64,000 bases of DNA from CAVTSA01 sp963790575 (GTDB taxonomy: Bacteria > Chloroflexota > Dormibacteria > Dormibacterales > Dormibacteraceae), in contig CAWBPD010000012.1 of the NCBI GenBank assembly GCA_963790575.1, positions 186,001-250,000 of the forward strand, written 5' to 3'. Positions 1-6,802 of the stretch are shown here, in pieces. Position 1 is the stretch's first letter; the number at the start of each line of letters is the position of its first letter. Both the position numbers and the translations under genes were made by a program. A model generated the notes under the pieces. The model did no database searches. It had not been told where the DNA came from and saw nothing but the letters and a program-made list of their open reading frames with translations.

Positions 1-926
1 TCCGCCGAGGAGTGGCTGATGTCGCGCTCGTGCCACAGCGCCACGTTCTCCAGCTCGGTGGCGGCGTAGCCCCGGACCGTGCGCGCGAGACCGCAGATCC
101 GCTCGGTGAGGATCGGGTTCCGCTTGTGAGGCATCGCCGACGAACCTTTCTGGTGGGCGCCGAACGGCTCCATCACCTCGGCCACCTCGCTCCGCTGCAG
201 GTGCCTGATCTCGAGTGCGATCCGTTCCATCGTGGCCGCCGTCACCGCCAGCACGGACATGAAGGACGCGTGGCGGTCGCGGGAGACGATCTGGGTCGAG
301 ACCGGGTCCACGTGCAGGCCCAGGTGCTCGCACACGTAGCGCTCCACGAAGGGGTCGACACTGGCGTGGGTGCCGACCGGGCCGGAGAGCGCCCCCGTCG
401 CCACCTCGTCCTGCGCGGCGCGGAGCCGGTCGATGGCCCGATCCAGCTCGGCCACCCACCCGGCGACCTTGAACCCGAACGTGATCGGCTCCGCGTGGAT
501 GCCGTGCGTCCGGCCCACCTCGACGGTTTCGCGGTGTCGCAGCGCGAGCTCGGCGGTGGTGGCGCGGAGCTTGGTCAGGTCGTCGAGGATGAGCTGCGCC
601 GACTCCTTGCACTGCACCGCGAAGGCGGTGTCGATGACGTCGGAGCTTGTCAATCCCAGATGGACGTGCCGTGCCTCGGGCTGGCCGATCGACTCGTTGA
701 CGACGGTCAGGAAGGCGATCACGTCGTGGTGGACCTCCGCCTCCACCTCCGCGATGCGCGCCGCATCGAAGGTCGCCTGACGGATCCTGGGGAGTGCCTC
801 GATAGGGACCCGCCCCAACTCGGCCCACGCCTCCGCGGCCAGGATCTCGACCCGAAGCCAGAGTTCGAACCGGTGCTGATCCGACCAGAGATGGACCATC
901 CTGGGCGGTGCGTAGCGATCGATCAT
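1..926 (-). CDS. purB: Adenylosuccinate lyase, 3' end cut by window edge
   Basis: Cytosolic lyase of purine synthesis: it removes fumarate from SAICAR and from adenylosuccinate. The gene reads leftward and leaves the window, so about 308 N-terminal codons are visible. The protein begins MIDRYAPPRMVHLWSD, typical of the family, and the fumarase/lyase signature GSSAMPHKRNP is readable around 113-155, followed by the conserved YENVALWHERDISHSS-like stretch at the window edge (here LENVALWHERDISHSS). The ATG at 926 is the only start that gives the family's usual N-terminus. Other purine genes (purD, purE, guaA) lie further right on the same strand but in separate transcription units. Identity is very secure; only the end is missing. 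Confidence 0.95.
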   Translation of the reverse strand, partial: MIDRYAPPRMVHLWSDQHRFELWLRVEILAAEAWAELGRVPIEALPRIRQATFDAARIAEVEAEVHHDVIAFLTVVNESIGQPEARHVHLGLTSSDVIDTAFAVQCKESAQLILDDLTKLRATTAELALRHRETVEVGRTHGIHAEPITFGFKVAGWVAELDRAIDRLRAAQDEVATGALSGPVGTHASVDPFVERYVCEHLGLHVDPVSTQIVSRDRHASFMSVLAVTAATMERIALEIRHLQRSEVAEVMEPFGAHQKGSSAMPHKRNPILTERICGLARTVRGYAATELENVALWHERDISHSSA

Positions 927-1013
927 CCCGGCTCCCTACCCGGTGAACGGCTTCGCCGCGCCTGCCGGCGGACGCGCCGAATGTGGGGGCGGCGATGCAA
1001 ATTCAACGTCCTC

Positions 1014-1019
1014 ACTATA
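1014..1019 (-). promoter_or_regulatory. Possible -10 box for purB
   Basis: The minus strand reads TATAGT here, a good -10 hexamer, which would give a leader of about 80 nt before the purB ATG. I see no convincing -35 box 17 nt upstream, so this is a suggestion only. Confidence 0.3.
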
Positions 1020-1146
1020 CGGACGTGCGGGGGTGCCTCCCGGCTATCCCCGGCCCCCCTGATGGCCCCGTTGGGCGCTAAAGGGATGCCATGCGAGGTG
1101 CCTCAGCGTCCCTGCCCGTGGGAAACGGAAGTTACCTTCGTCACCC

Positions 1147-1617
1147 ATGGCAGGGATTGAGATCCGTCGGGCGACGGAAGGGGACCTGAACGGTGTGGTG
1201 GGGACGACTGCCGGGCTGTTCGCCGAGGACGGCGCAGCCCGTGACCCTCTCCGGGACCCGGAGTGGCCGGGACGGCACGGGGCTGCCTGGGTCTTCGAGT
1301 TGAGCAACAACCCCAACGCGCTGCTGTTGGTGGCGGTCACCGAGGGCGCTGTGGTCGGTCACCTCGTTGCTCTCTTCCAGCCCGCCTCGGCGATGTGGCG
1401 CGGCGCCCAGGCCGAACTGATGAGCATGTACGTGGCGCCCCACCTGCGCGGGCGAGGGGTCGGTTCGGGGTTGGTGGAGCGATTCACGGCCTGGGCCCGC
1501 GAGCGCGGTGCCACCCGCGCCCACGTCGCGGCGTACACGGCCAACGAGGCCGCGTTGCGGTTCTACCGGCGCCAGGGCTATGTGCCGTTGACGATGGTGC
1601 TCGCGACCGACCTTTGA
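1147..1617 (+). CDS. GNAT-family N-acetyltransferase
   Basis: A 156-residue single-domain GCN5-related acetyltransferase that would move an acetyl group from acetyl-CoA to an unknown amine. The acetyl-CoA pyrophosphate-binding loop is clear as APHLRGRGVGSGLVE (about residues 97-111), preceded by the beta-4 strand AELMSMYV and followed by the C-terminal NEAALRFYRRQGY motif usual in these enzymes. A TACCTT box lies 8 nt before the ATG, so the message is probably leaderless. It stands alone between purB (divergent) and the sigma-factor operon. Nothing in the sequence tells the substrate. Confidence 0.85.
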   Translation: MAGIEIRRATEGDLNGVVGTTAGLFAEDGAARDPLRDPEWPGRHGAAWVFELSNNPNALLLVAVTEGAVVGHLVALFQPASAMWRGAQAELMSMYVAPHLRGRGVGSGLVERFTAWARERGATRAHVAAYTANEAALRFYRRQGYVPLTMVLATDL

Positions 1618-1816
1618 GCCGGCCTGGTGGGCGACCTGGGTCAGACCACGTGCGCGCGTGCACAGGCGGGGTCGCTTGCGGGATCCCAGGTGCTAGCCGA
1701 TAAGCTTGACACGGTCATGGAGGCGGTGAGCTGCGGGTGGCATGAGCGATTCGTGCCTGAAGTTTGCGCATCGACTTTCGACGCGACGCAGCAGAACCGT
1801 AACCGGGGCTGGACCG

Positions 1817-2419
1817 ATGTCGTTTGACCTCGCAGGGGAGGGACGGGCGAGCGGCTCGCTGTCCCCTTCGGAAGAAGCGCAACTGGTCGCTCGGGCGAAA
1901 GAGGACCCCATCGCGTTCGGGGAACTTTATGAGTTGCATTTCCAGAGGATGTATCGGTTCGTGTATTCCAGGGTTCAGGATCGGGCGGTAGCTGAGGATG
2001 TGACTTCCGAGGTGTTCATGAAGGCGCTTCGGAGCATCGGCCGTTACCAGGACACCGGTCGACCGTTCACGGCCTGGCTCTACCAGATCGCCGTCAACGC
2101 GGTCGCCGACCGGTACCGGGGCCAGCGTCCGACCGAGGACATCGACGAGCAGTACCAGCTGAGCGATGGCTCCTCGTTGGAGGAGACCGCCGCCCATCGA
2201 GATGAGCTCCGCCGCATCTGGCGCCTGATCGAGGACCTTCCCGACCAGCAGCGCACGGCTCTGGTCCTCAAATTCCAGGAAGACCTCAAGATCGAGGACA
2301 TCGCGGTGGTGATGGGCAAGAGCCCGGGCGCCGTGAAGCTCCTCGTCCACCGCGGGGTGACCCGCCTCCGGCAGCACGCGGCCCAGGACCTCGGTGACCT
2401 CCGGGAGGAGGGCGCGTGA
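1817..2419 (+). CDS. ECF-type RNA polymerase sigma factor
   Basis: A 200-residue sigma-70 family regulator of the extracytoplasmic-function type, which would direct RNA polymerase to a set of stress or envelope promoters. Region 2 reads FGELYELHFQRMYRFVYSRV followed by AEDVTSEVFMKAL; region 4 reads LPDQQRTALVLKFQEDLKIE with the helix-turn-helix MGKSPGAVKLLVHRGVTRLR. The ATG at 1817 puts about 23 residues before region 2, normal for the family; an upstream in-frame ATG at 1742 is possible and would add 25 residues without homology. The next gene encodes a membrane-anchored protein that is likely its anti-sigma partner, separated by three 48-nt repeats instead of the usual overlap. Confidence 0.88.
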   Translation: MSFDLAGEGRASGSLSPSEEAQLVARAKEDPIAFGELYELHFQRMYRFVYSRVQDRAVAEDVTSEVFMKALRSIGRYQDTGRPFTAWLYQIAVNAVADRYRGQRPTEDIDEQYQLSDGSSLEETAAHRDELRRIWRLIEDLPDQQRTALVLKFQEDLKIEDIAVVMGKSPGAVKLLVHRGVTRLRQHAAQDLGDLREEGA

Positions 2420-2423
2420 CCCA

Positions 2424-2561
2424 CCCCACGAAGCTCCGCCAGCTCCGTATCGCGGGGGTCCCGGGATCCAACCCCACGAAACTCCGCAAGCTCCGTTTCG
2501 CGGGGGCCCCGGGATCCAACCCCACGAAACTCCGCAAGCTCCGTTTCGCGGGGGCCCCGGG
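2424..2561. repeat. Family A palindromic array, three 48-nt units
   Basis: Three direct units start at 2424, 2472 and 2520. Each contains an inverted repeat with arms CGAAAC and GTTTCG around a 12-nt loop, extended by CCCC and GGGG on the outside; unit 1 is degenerate (CGAAGC, GTATCG). Units 2 and 3 are nearly identical. The array fills the whole gap between the sigma gene and its partner, and its 48-nt period keeps the downstream reading frame open, so it could be translated as a PHETPQAPFRGG repeat. A fourth copy, identical over 34 nt, lies at 6388. Confidence 0.9.
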
Positions 2562-4763
2562 ATGAGCGAGCGCCCGCCCGTGGACGACGAGCTCGAGGAT
2601 ATCTTCAAGCGTCCCTCGGACGTGTCCTTCGCGCAGCGGCTCCACCAGGTGCGCCACCCCGCGGTCGAGGCCGACCCGGCGTTCCGGGAGGCGCTGCGAC
2701 GACGCCTCATGCAAGAGGCCTGGAAGCAGAAGGAGCCCCGCCGGCCCTGGTACCGCCGGCTGCTGGGGCCGCCCGGCCTGGCCTGGGCGGGCGCCATGGC
2801 CGGTGTCCTCCTCATCGTCTTCGCTGTCGTCACGCTGTCACAGAACACAGGCTCGGTGCAGAAGGTCTTCACCAGCCCCATCAACGGACACACCGAGGTG
2901 GCTACTTCGTCGGCCATCGTGGTCAACTTCCAGCAGCCCATGAACCCGGTCGCCACTCAGCAGGCGGCCAAGATCACCCCCGCCACCGAGGCCACCTACC
3001 ACTGGTCTGACAACAACCAGACCCTGACCATCGTCCCCAAGAACGACGGCCTGGCCCCCGGCGTGCGCTACCAGGTCACGTTCACCACCGGTGCGCGGAC
3101 CGAGAGCAATCAGCCGCTCACCAGCTCCACGGCGTCGCCGCCGCCGATCACGTTCGTGACGCAGCAGCCGCCGCAGCCCACCCCCGCGCCGACCCCGGTG
3201 ACGAGCCCGAGCTCGCCCGCCCCAACTCCGGCGCCGAGCCCACTGGCCGGCATTCGTGCGCTCGGCTCCAGCAACGGGTCGCAGCCCGTGTGGTCGCTCG
3301 ACGGCGCCCAGGTCTACGTCATCGGCCCGGGCGGTTCGCTGACCGGCTACCCCGCCCGCGGCGGCGCCGGCACACCGCTCGCGTCCAGCGGCGTCTCCCA
3401 GGTGGTGGCCGGTCCCAGCGGGCCCGCCTTCCTGGCCGGTACCACGGTCTCCTACGGCGGCACCAGCACAACGGTGCCGGGCGCGACCTCGATCGGATTC
3501 GAGGTGACGGCTCGCGGACCGCAGCTGGTCGCCATCGCCGGCACCACCGTGTCGCGAGTGGGCGGCGGGGGTCCGAGCGTCACCCTCAAGTCCACCCCCA
3601 CCGCCGCCGGAGCCTTTTCTCCCAACGGGCCCCAGCTGGTGTACCTGGGCGCGGACGGCCTGCACCTGGTCAACCTCGCTACGGGCAACGACCAGGTCGT
3701 CGGTGCCGCCACCGGCCTCGGCGCCTGGGCCCCCGGGGGCGCTCAGTACGCCTACATCAACCAGGGCAGCCTCTCGATCCTGAAGGTCCCCGCGGGGTCG
3801 ACGACCGGGGTGCCCGGGTTCGCCGGGGTGAGCGCGCTCAGCTGGGCCAACGACGGGCTCCTGGTTTCGACCAGTAGCGGGATCCAGGAGCTGATGTCGC
3901 CGACGGCTACCGCCTCTCCGCTCACCGGCGCCTCCGCCGCCGCCGGCAGCTGGTCGCCCGCGAGCGCGCAGATCAGCTACGTCCAGTCCGGCGACGCCTG
4001 GGTTGCGACGGTGGACACCAACTCGTCGCTGACGGCGATCAGCAACGTCATCAGTCAGTTCATGGCGGAGCGGCAGGCCGGCAACGCGAGCGGAGCGCGG
4101 GCGCTGTTGACCTCCTCGGCGCAGGCTGCCTTCAGTGCCGGTGGCGGTGGCGGTCTCTACCTGACCACGTACGGGACGCAGACCCTCAACCGGTGGTCAG
4201 TGATCCTGGCGCAGTCGTCGGGAATCGCGGTGGTGCGGACGGTCTTCACCCAGGGCACCCAGCAGTCGGTGTTCGACGAGCAGTTCAGGGTCGCCCGCTC
4301 CGGGCAGCAGTACCTCATCAACCAGGCCACCGGGACGCCCGTCCAGACCGGGGCCGGCGGGGGGCCGGAGATCCAGAGCATCCAGGTGGGAGCGAACTCG
4401 ATCTCGGTCAAGTTCGACTCCGACCTGAATCCGTCGACCGTTTCCGCGGGCGTCGTGGTGCAGGACTCCTCGGGCGCGGTGATACCGCAGACGGCGACCT
4501 ACAACGCGGCCACCAGGAGCGTCGCCATCTCGTTGCCCACGCTCTCGGTGGGGAACCAGTACCAGCTGCAGATCTCGACCGGGCTGAAGGACGTGAACGG
4601 GCAGGGCGCGACCCATGTCCAGGTTGCGTTCACCTCCCCCACGACACCGCCGGCGACCGCCTCCAGCCCGACCCCCACCGCCACGCCGAGCCCGAGCAGC
4701 AGCCCCAGCGCCGCGCCGACGCCGTCTGCGAACCCGACACCGTCGCCGACGCCGACCGGGTAG
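2562..4763 (+). CDS. Membrane-anchored anti-sigma-like protein with Ig-like and propeller-like outer domain
   Basis: A 733-residue protein that probably tethers and senses for the upstream sigma factor; this role is inferred from position and topology. Residues 1-70 are charged and cytoplasmic, one membrane helix lies at about 72-92 (GLAWAGAMAGVLLIVFAVV), and the rest is outside. The outer part has a Big_5/SbsA-type Ig-like domain (about 100-190), a Pro/Thr linker, a region of short beta repeats resembling a TolB or WD-like propeller (about 230-490), a small alpha/beta part, a second Ig-like domain (about 610-700) and a Pro/Ser/Thr-rich tail. I chose the ATG at 2562, just after the repeats; reading through upstream would only add repeat-encoded residues. 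No zinc-binding anti-sigma motif (HXXXCXXC) is present, so the sigma-binding mode is unclear. Confidence 0.65.
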   Translation: MSERPPVDDELEDIFKRPSDVSFAQRLHQVRHPAVEADPAFREALRRRLMQEAWKQKEPRRPWYRRLLGPPGLAWAGAMAGVLLIVFAVVTLSQNTGSVQKVFTSPINGHTEVATSSAIVVNFQQPMNPVATQQAAKITPATEATYHWSDNNQTLTIVPKNDGLAPGVRYQVTFTTGARTESNQPLTSSTASPPPITFVTQQPPQPTPAPTPVTSPSSPAPTPAPSPLAGIRALGSSNGSQPVWSLDGAQVYVIGPGGSLTGYPARGGAGTPLASSGVSQVVAGPSGPAFLAGTTVSYGGTSTTVPGATSIGFEVTARGPQLVAIAGTTVSRVGGGGPSVTLKSTPTAAGAFSPNGPQLVYLGADGLHLVNLATGNDQVVGAATGLGAWAPGGAQYAYINQGSLSILKVPAGSTTGVPGFAGVSALSWANDGLLVSTSSGIQELMSPTATASPLTGASAAAGSWSPASAQISYVQSGDAWVATVDTNSSLTAISNVISQFMAERQAGNASGARALLTSSAQAAFSAGGGGGLYLTTYGTQTLNRWSVILAQSSGIAVVRTVFTQGTQQSVFDEQFRVARSGQQYLINQATGTPVQTGAGGGPEIQSIQVGANSISVKFDSDLNPSTVSAGVVVQDSSGAVIPQTATYNAATRSVAISLPTLSVGNQYQLQISTGLKDVNGQGATHVQVAFTSPTTPPATASSPTPTATPSPSSSPSAAPTPSANPTPSPTPTG

Positions 4764-4780
4764 GGGACGTCTGGGAGCGA

Positions 4781-4990
4781 CTTCGAGCTGGCGCTCGTGC
4801 AGGGGTGGTTCGGACTGGCGTCCGAGCGCTGCGCGCACGAGAGTATCGGGACGGGTGGTGCCGGTTGTGTGGTTTTTCTTGGGCGGCTGCGCCCCCAAGC
4901 CCCCCGCCGGCACTTGCCGGCGAATCCCTGCCGGGCTCGCAGTGCGGGGTGCTCGCGTGAGGTCGTGCTAGCTCGCTTCGGGCTCCCGGG
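4781..4990. repeat. Family B structured repeat, copy 1
   Basis: This 5' flank of the DAHP synthase gene shares a series of hairpins with the 3' flank (6143-6385). Readable in order are two short hairpins with arms CGAGC/GCTCG (4784-4797) and CGGAC/GTCCG (4811-4824), both with loop TGGC. Next come a stem CTTGGG/CCCAAG (4878-4899) after a T-run, and a perfect hairpin CGCCGGC-ACTT-GCCGGCG (4905-4922). The block ends with a 26-nt stretch (4958-4983) matching the other copy with one mismatch. Just after it GGCTCCCG/CGGGAGCC (4982-5010) forms another stem. Confidence 0.85.
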
Positions 4991-5038
4991 CAAGTGCTAC
5001 GCGGGAGCCTGGGGGAGTGGCGTCTCTACACTGAGCCG

Positions 5039-6124
5039 GTGACGTTTGAGCGACCGGAGCCTCTCTTCGAGGTGGTGCCGGAGAGCGCCCTTCACGATGT
5101 CCGGATCGAGGGCACCCGGCCGCTGGTGTCGCCGGCGCTGCTCGCAGACGCTCTGCCCATGTCGCGCGCGGCGCAGGAGGTAGTGCTGCTGGGTCGCCGG
5201 CGTGCCTCGGCGATCCTGCGCGGGGAGGACGAACACCTGCTGGTCGTGGTCGGACCGTGCTCGGTGCACGACCCGGGCGCGGCCCACGAGTACGCCCGCC
5301 GGCTGGCGGAGCTGCGCGATCGGCTCGATGACCGGCTCCTGATCGTGATGCGGGTGTACTTCGAGAAGCCGCGCACCACCATTGGCTGGAAGGGCCTGCT
5401 CAACGATCCGCACCTGGACGGCTCCTACATGGTCAACGAGGGACTGCAGATCGGGCGGCGGCTGATGCTGGACATCCTCGAATTGGGGCTGCCGCTCGGG
5501 GGGGAGTTCCTGGACCCGATCTCAGCCCAGTACTTCGCCGATCTCGTGAGCTGGGGCTCGATCGGGGCACGAACCGCCGAGAGCCAGATTCATCGCCAGC
5601 TCTCGAGCGGGCTCTCGATGCCGGTCGGCATCAAGAACGGCACCGACGGCCAGGTCCAGGTCGCGATCGATGCCTGCGCCGCGGCGTCCACCCCGCACGT
5701 CTTCACCGGCATCAACCAGGATGGGCTGGCTTCGATCTTCTGGACCCGTGGCAACGCGGACTGCCACGTCATCCTGCGCGGCGGCACCCGAGGCCCCAAC
5801 TACAATGCCGCCTCGGTGGATGACGCGCTGCGACGGATGGTCGACGCGGGTCAACCGGCCCGCCTGCTGGTCGACGCCAGCCACGGCAACAGCGGCAGAA
5901 ATTTCCGGCGGCAGCCCGGCATCGTGCGCGACGTGGTGGCCCAGCGGGCGAACGGACAGCGGGGGATCGTCGGCCTGATGCTGGAGAGCTTTCTGGAGGA
6001 GGGAAAGCAGGACCTCGTCCTCGGTCACACCGACGGGCTCCGCTACGGACAGAGCGTGACCGACCCCTGCCTGGGTTGGGAGGAGACGGCGGGGCTGCTC
6101 TGCGAGATCGCGGACCAGCTGTGA
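5039..6124 (+). CDS. aroF: 3-deoxy-7-phosphoheptulonate synthase, class I
   Basis: First enzyme of the shikimate pathway: it joins phosphoenolpyruvate and erythrose 4-phosphate to make DAHP for aromatic amino acids. The 361-residue protein shows the class I landmarks: VVVGPCSVHD, RVYFEKPRTTIGWKG, GEFLDPISAQYF, GARTAESQIHRQ, GIKNGTDG and the metal and substrate region DASHGNSGR. I chose the GTG at 5039 because a TACACT box sits 6 nt before it (leaderless pattern). The longer GTG at 4994 would begin inside a repeat hairpin. Flanked on both sides by copies of repeat family B. It resembles the feedback-regulated AroF/AroG/AroH group, but the effector cannot be read from sequence. Confidence 0.93.
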   Translation: MTFERPEPLFEVVPESALHDVRIEGTRPLVSPALLADALPMSRAAQEVVLLGRRRASAILRGEDEHLLVVVGPCSVHDPGAAHEYARRLAELRDRLDDRLLIVMRVYFEKPRTTIGWKGLLNDPHLDGSYMVNEGLQIGRRLMLDILELGLPLGGEFLDPISAQYFADLVSWGSIGARTAESQIHRQLSSGLSMPVGIKNGTDGQVQVAIDACAAASTPHVFTGINQDGLASIFWTRGNADCHVILRGGTRGPNYNAASVDDALRRMVDAGQPARLLVDASHGNSGRNFRRQPGIVRDVVAQRANGQRGIVGLMLESFLEEGKQDLVLGHTDGLRYGQSVTDPCLGWEETAGLLCEIADQL

Positions 6125-6142
6125 GGGGCTGTTCCGTGGGGG

Positions 6143-6385
6143 CGATTTCGGGCTGGCGCCCGAGCGCTGCGCGCACGACGGTTGCGGTTGTGGGCGCGAC
6201 TTCGGGCTGCGCCCGAGCGCGTCGCGCACGAAGGGGAGCACCGGGTTGTGCCGGTTGGGCGGTTACGATTGTTTTTCTTGGGTGGCTCCGCCCCCAAACC
6301 CCCGCGGCGGCGCTTGCCGCCGTGCCCTGCCGGGTCCGCAGTGGTTGCCACTCTTGTGAGGTCGTGCTGGCTCGCTTCGGGCCCC
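6143..6385. repeat. Family B structured repeat, copy 2
   Basis: The counterpart of the block at 4781-4990. It has hairpins CGGGC-TGGC-GCCCG (6149-6162) and CGGGC-TGC-GCCCG (6203-6215), the T-run plus CTTGGG/CCCAA stem (6277-6297) and CGGCGGC-GCTT-GCCGCCG (6305-6322). The closing 26-nt stretch (6357-6382) matches 4958-4983 with one mismatch. Stem bases that differ from copy 1 change on both sides, so pairing is kept. Confidence 0.85.
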
Positions 6386-6387
6386 CA

Positions 6388-6421
6388 CCCCACGAAACTC
6401 CGCAAGCTCCGTTTCGCGGGG
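6388..6421. repeat. Family A unit, single dispersed copy
   Basis: Thirty-four nucleotides identical to the third unit of the array at 2520, with the same CGAAAC/GTTTCG hairpin and CCCC/GGGG extension. It directly follows family B copy 2. Confidence 0.9.
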
Positions 6422-6511
6422 AAACCCGGGGGCGCCCGAGCTGCGCCCGCTTGTGCGTATCCACAGGGTTCCTACGCGAGCTCAAGTGGGGGCCGCCGGT
6501 GGGGACGGGTG

Positions 6512-6590
6512 TTGCCGGCGATATGGTTCGAGTGCTAGCGATGCAACGTTATCGGGGGCCGAGTGGGGTTGCAACGCCGGCAATGTCGCC
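6512..6590. repeat. Family D relative, single copy
   Basis: Outer arms TTGCCGGCG (6512-6520) and CGCCGGCAA (6575-6583) enclose two TGCA-centred elements. The right part (6560-6590) resembles unit 1 of the array at 19744 (GTTGCANCGCCGGCAATGT shared), about 13 kb away. Confidence 0.65.
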
Positions 6591-6661
6591 CTAAAGAGGG
6601 AGGAGGGGGGTGTGGCGTGGTACGCTGGCAGCCGCTCAATTCTCAAGAGGAGGTACCGGTC

Positions 6662-6721
6662 GTGGCAAAGCTTCTGGTTCGCGTGTTACCGGTCGGTACC
6701 CCGTCGCGCCTGCGCTCGTAA
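6662..6721 (+). CDS. 19-residue peptide ORF before ABC exporter
   Basis: A short ORF, GTG to TAA, encoding MAKLLVRVLPVGTPSRLRS. It is preceded by an excellent Shine-Dalgarno sequence (AAGAGGAGGT at 6645-6654, 7 nt spacing), stronger than that of almost any gene in the window, and by a possible -10 box TACGCT at 6621. It ends 81 nt before the first ABC exporter gene on the same strand. It could be a leader peptide that controls the exporter, a small membrane or secreted peptide, or an exported peptide precursor. I recognise no family. A GC-rich palindromic stretch (GGCCGGCC) lies between it and the exporter gene. Confidence 0.45.
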   Translation: MAKLLVRVLPVGTPSRLRS

Positions 6722-6802
6722 TCGCCTGAGAGCGACCCTCGCCTGATCGAGCGCCCGGGGCCGGGGCCGGCCGGCTGTCCACTCAGCTGGAGGCTCCCCT
6801 TC

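Larger units (their letters stand above)
6125..6661. other. Repeat-filled intergenic region, no gene seen
   Basis: About 540 nt without a supportable gene. It holds family B copy 2, one family A unit, a family D relative and, at its right end, a possible promoter (TACGCT at 6621-6626) followed by the strong ribosome site of the 19-codon ORF. Confidence 0.7.

Noticed and set aside
12..1160. Long plus-strand open frame of 382 codons over purB
   Set aside because: It is the high-GC antisense shadow of purB, whose minus-strand translation has clear family motifs.
1706..1734. TTGACA before the sigma gene as a promoter
   Set aside because: Nothing like a -10 box lies 16-18 nt downstream (AGCTGC).
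4994..5038. GTG at 4994 as the DAHP synthase start
   Set aside because: It lies inside a repeat hairpin and upstream of the TACACT box; the GTG at 5039 fits the leaderless pattern.
6141..6300. T-run plus stem at 6272-6297 (and 4872-4899) as terminators
   Set aside because: The T-run comes before the stem on the plus strand, so it is in the wrong order for either direction.
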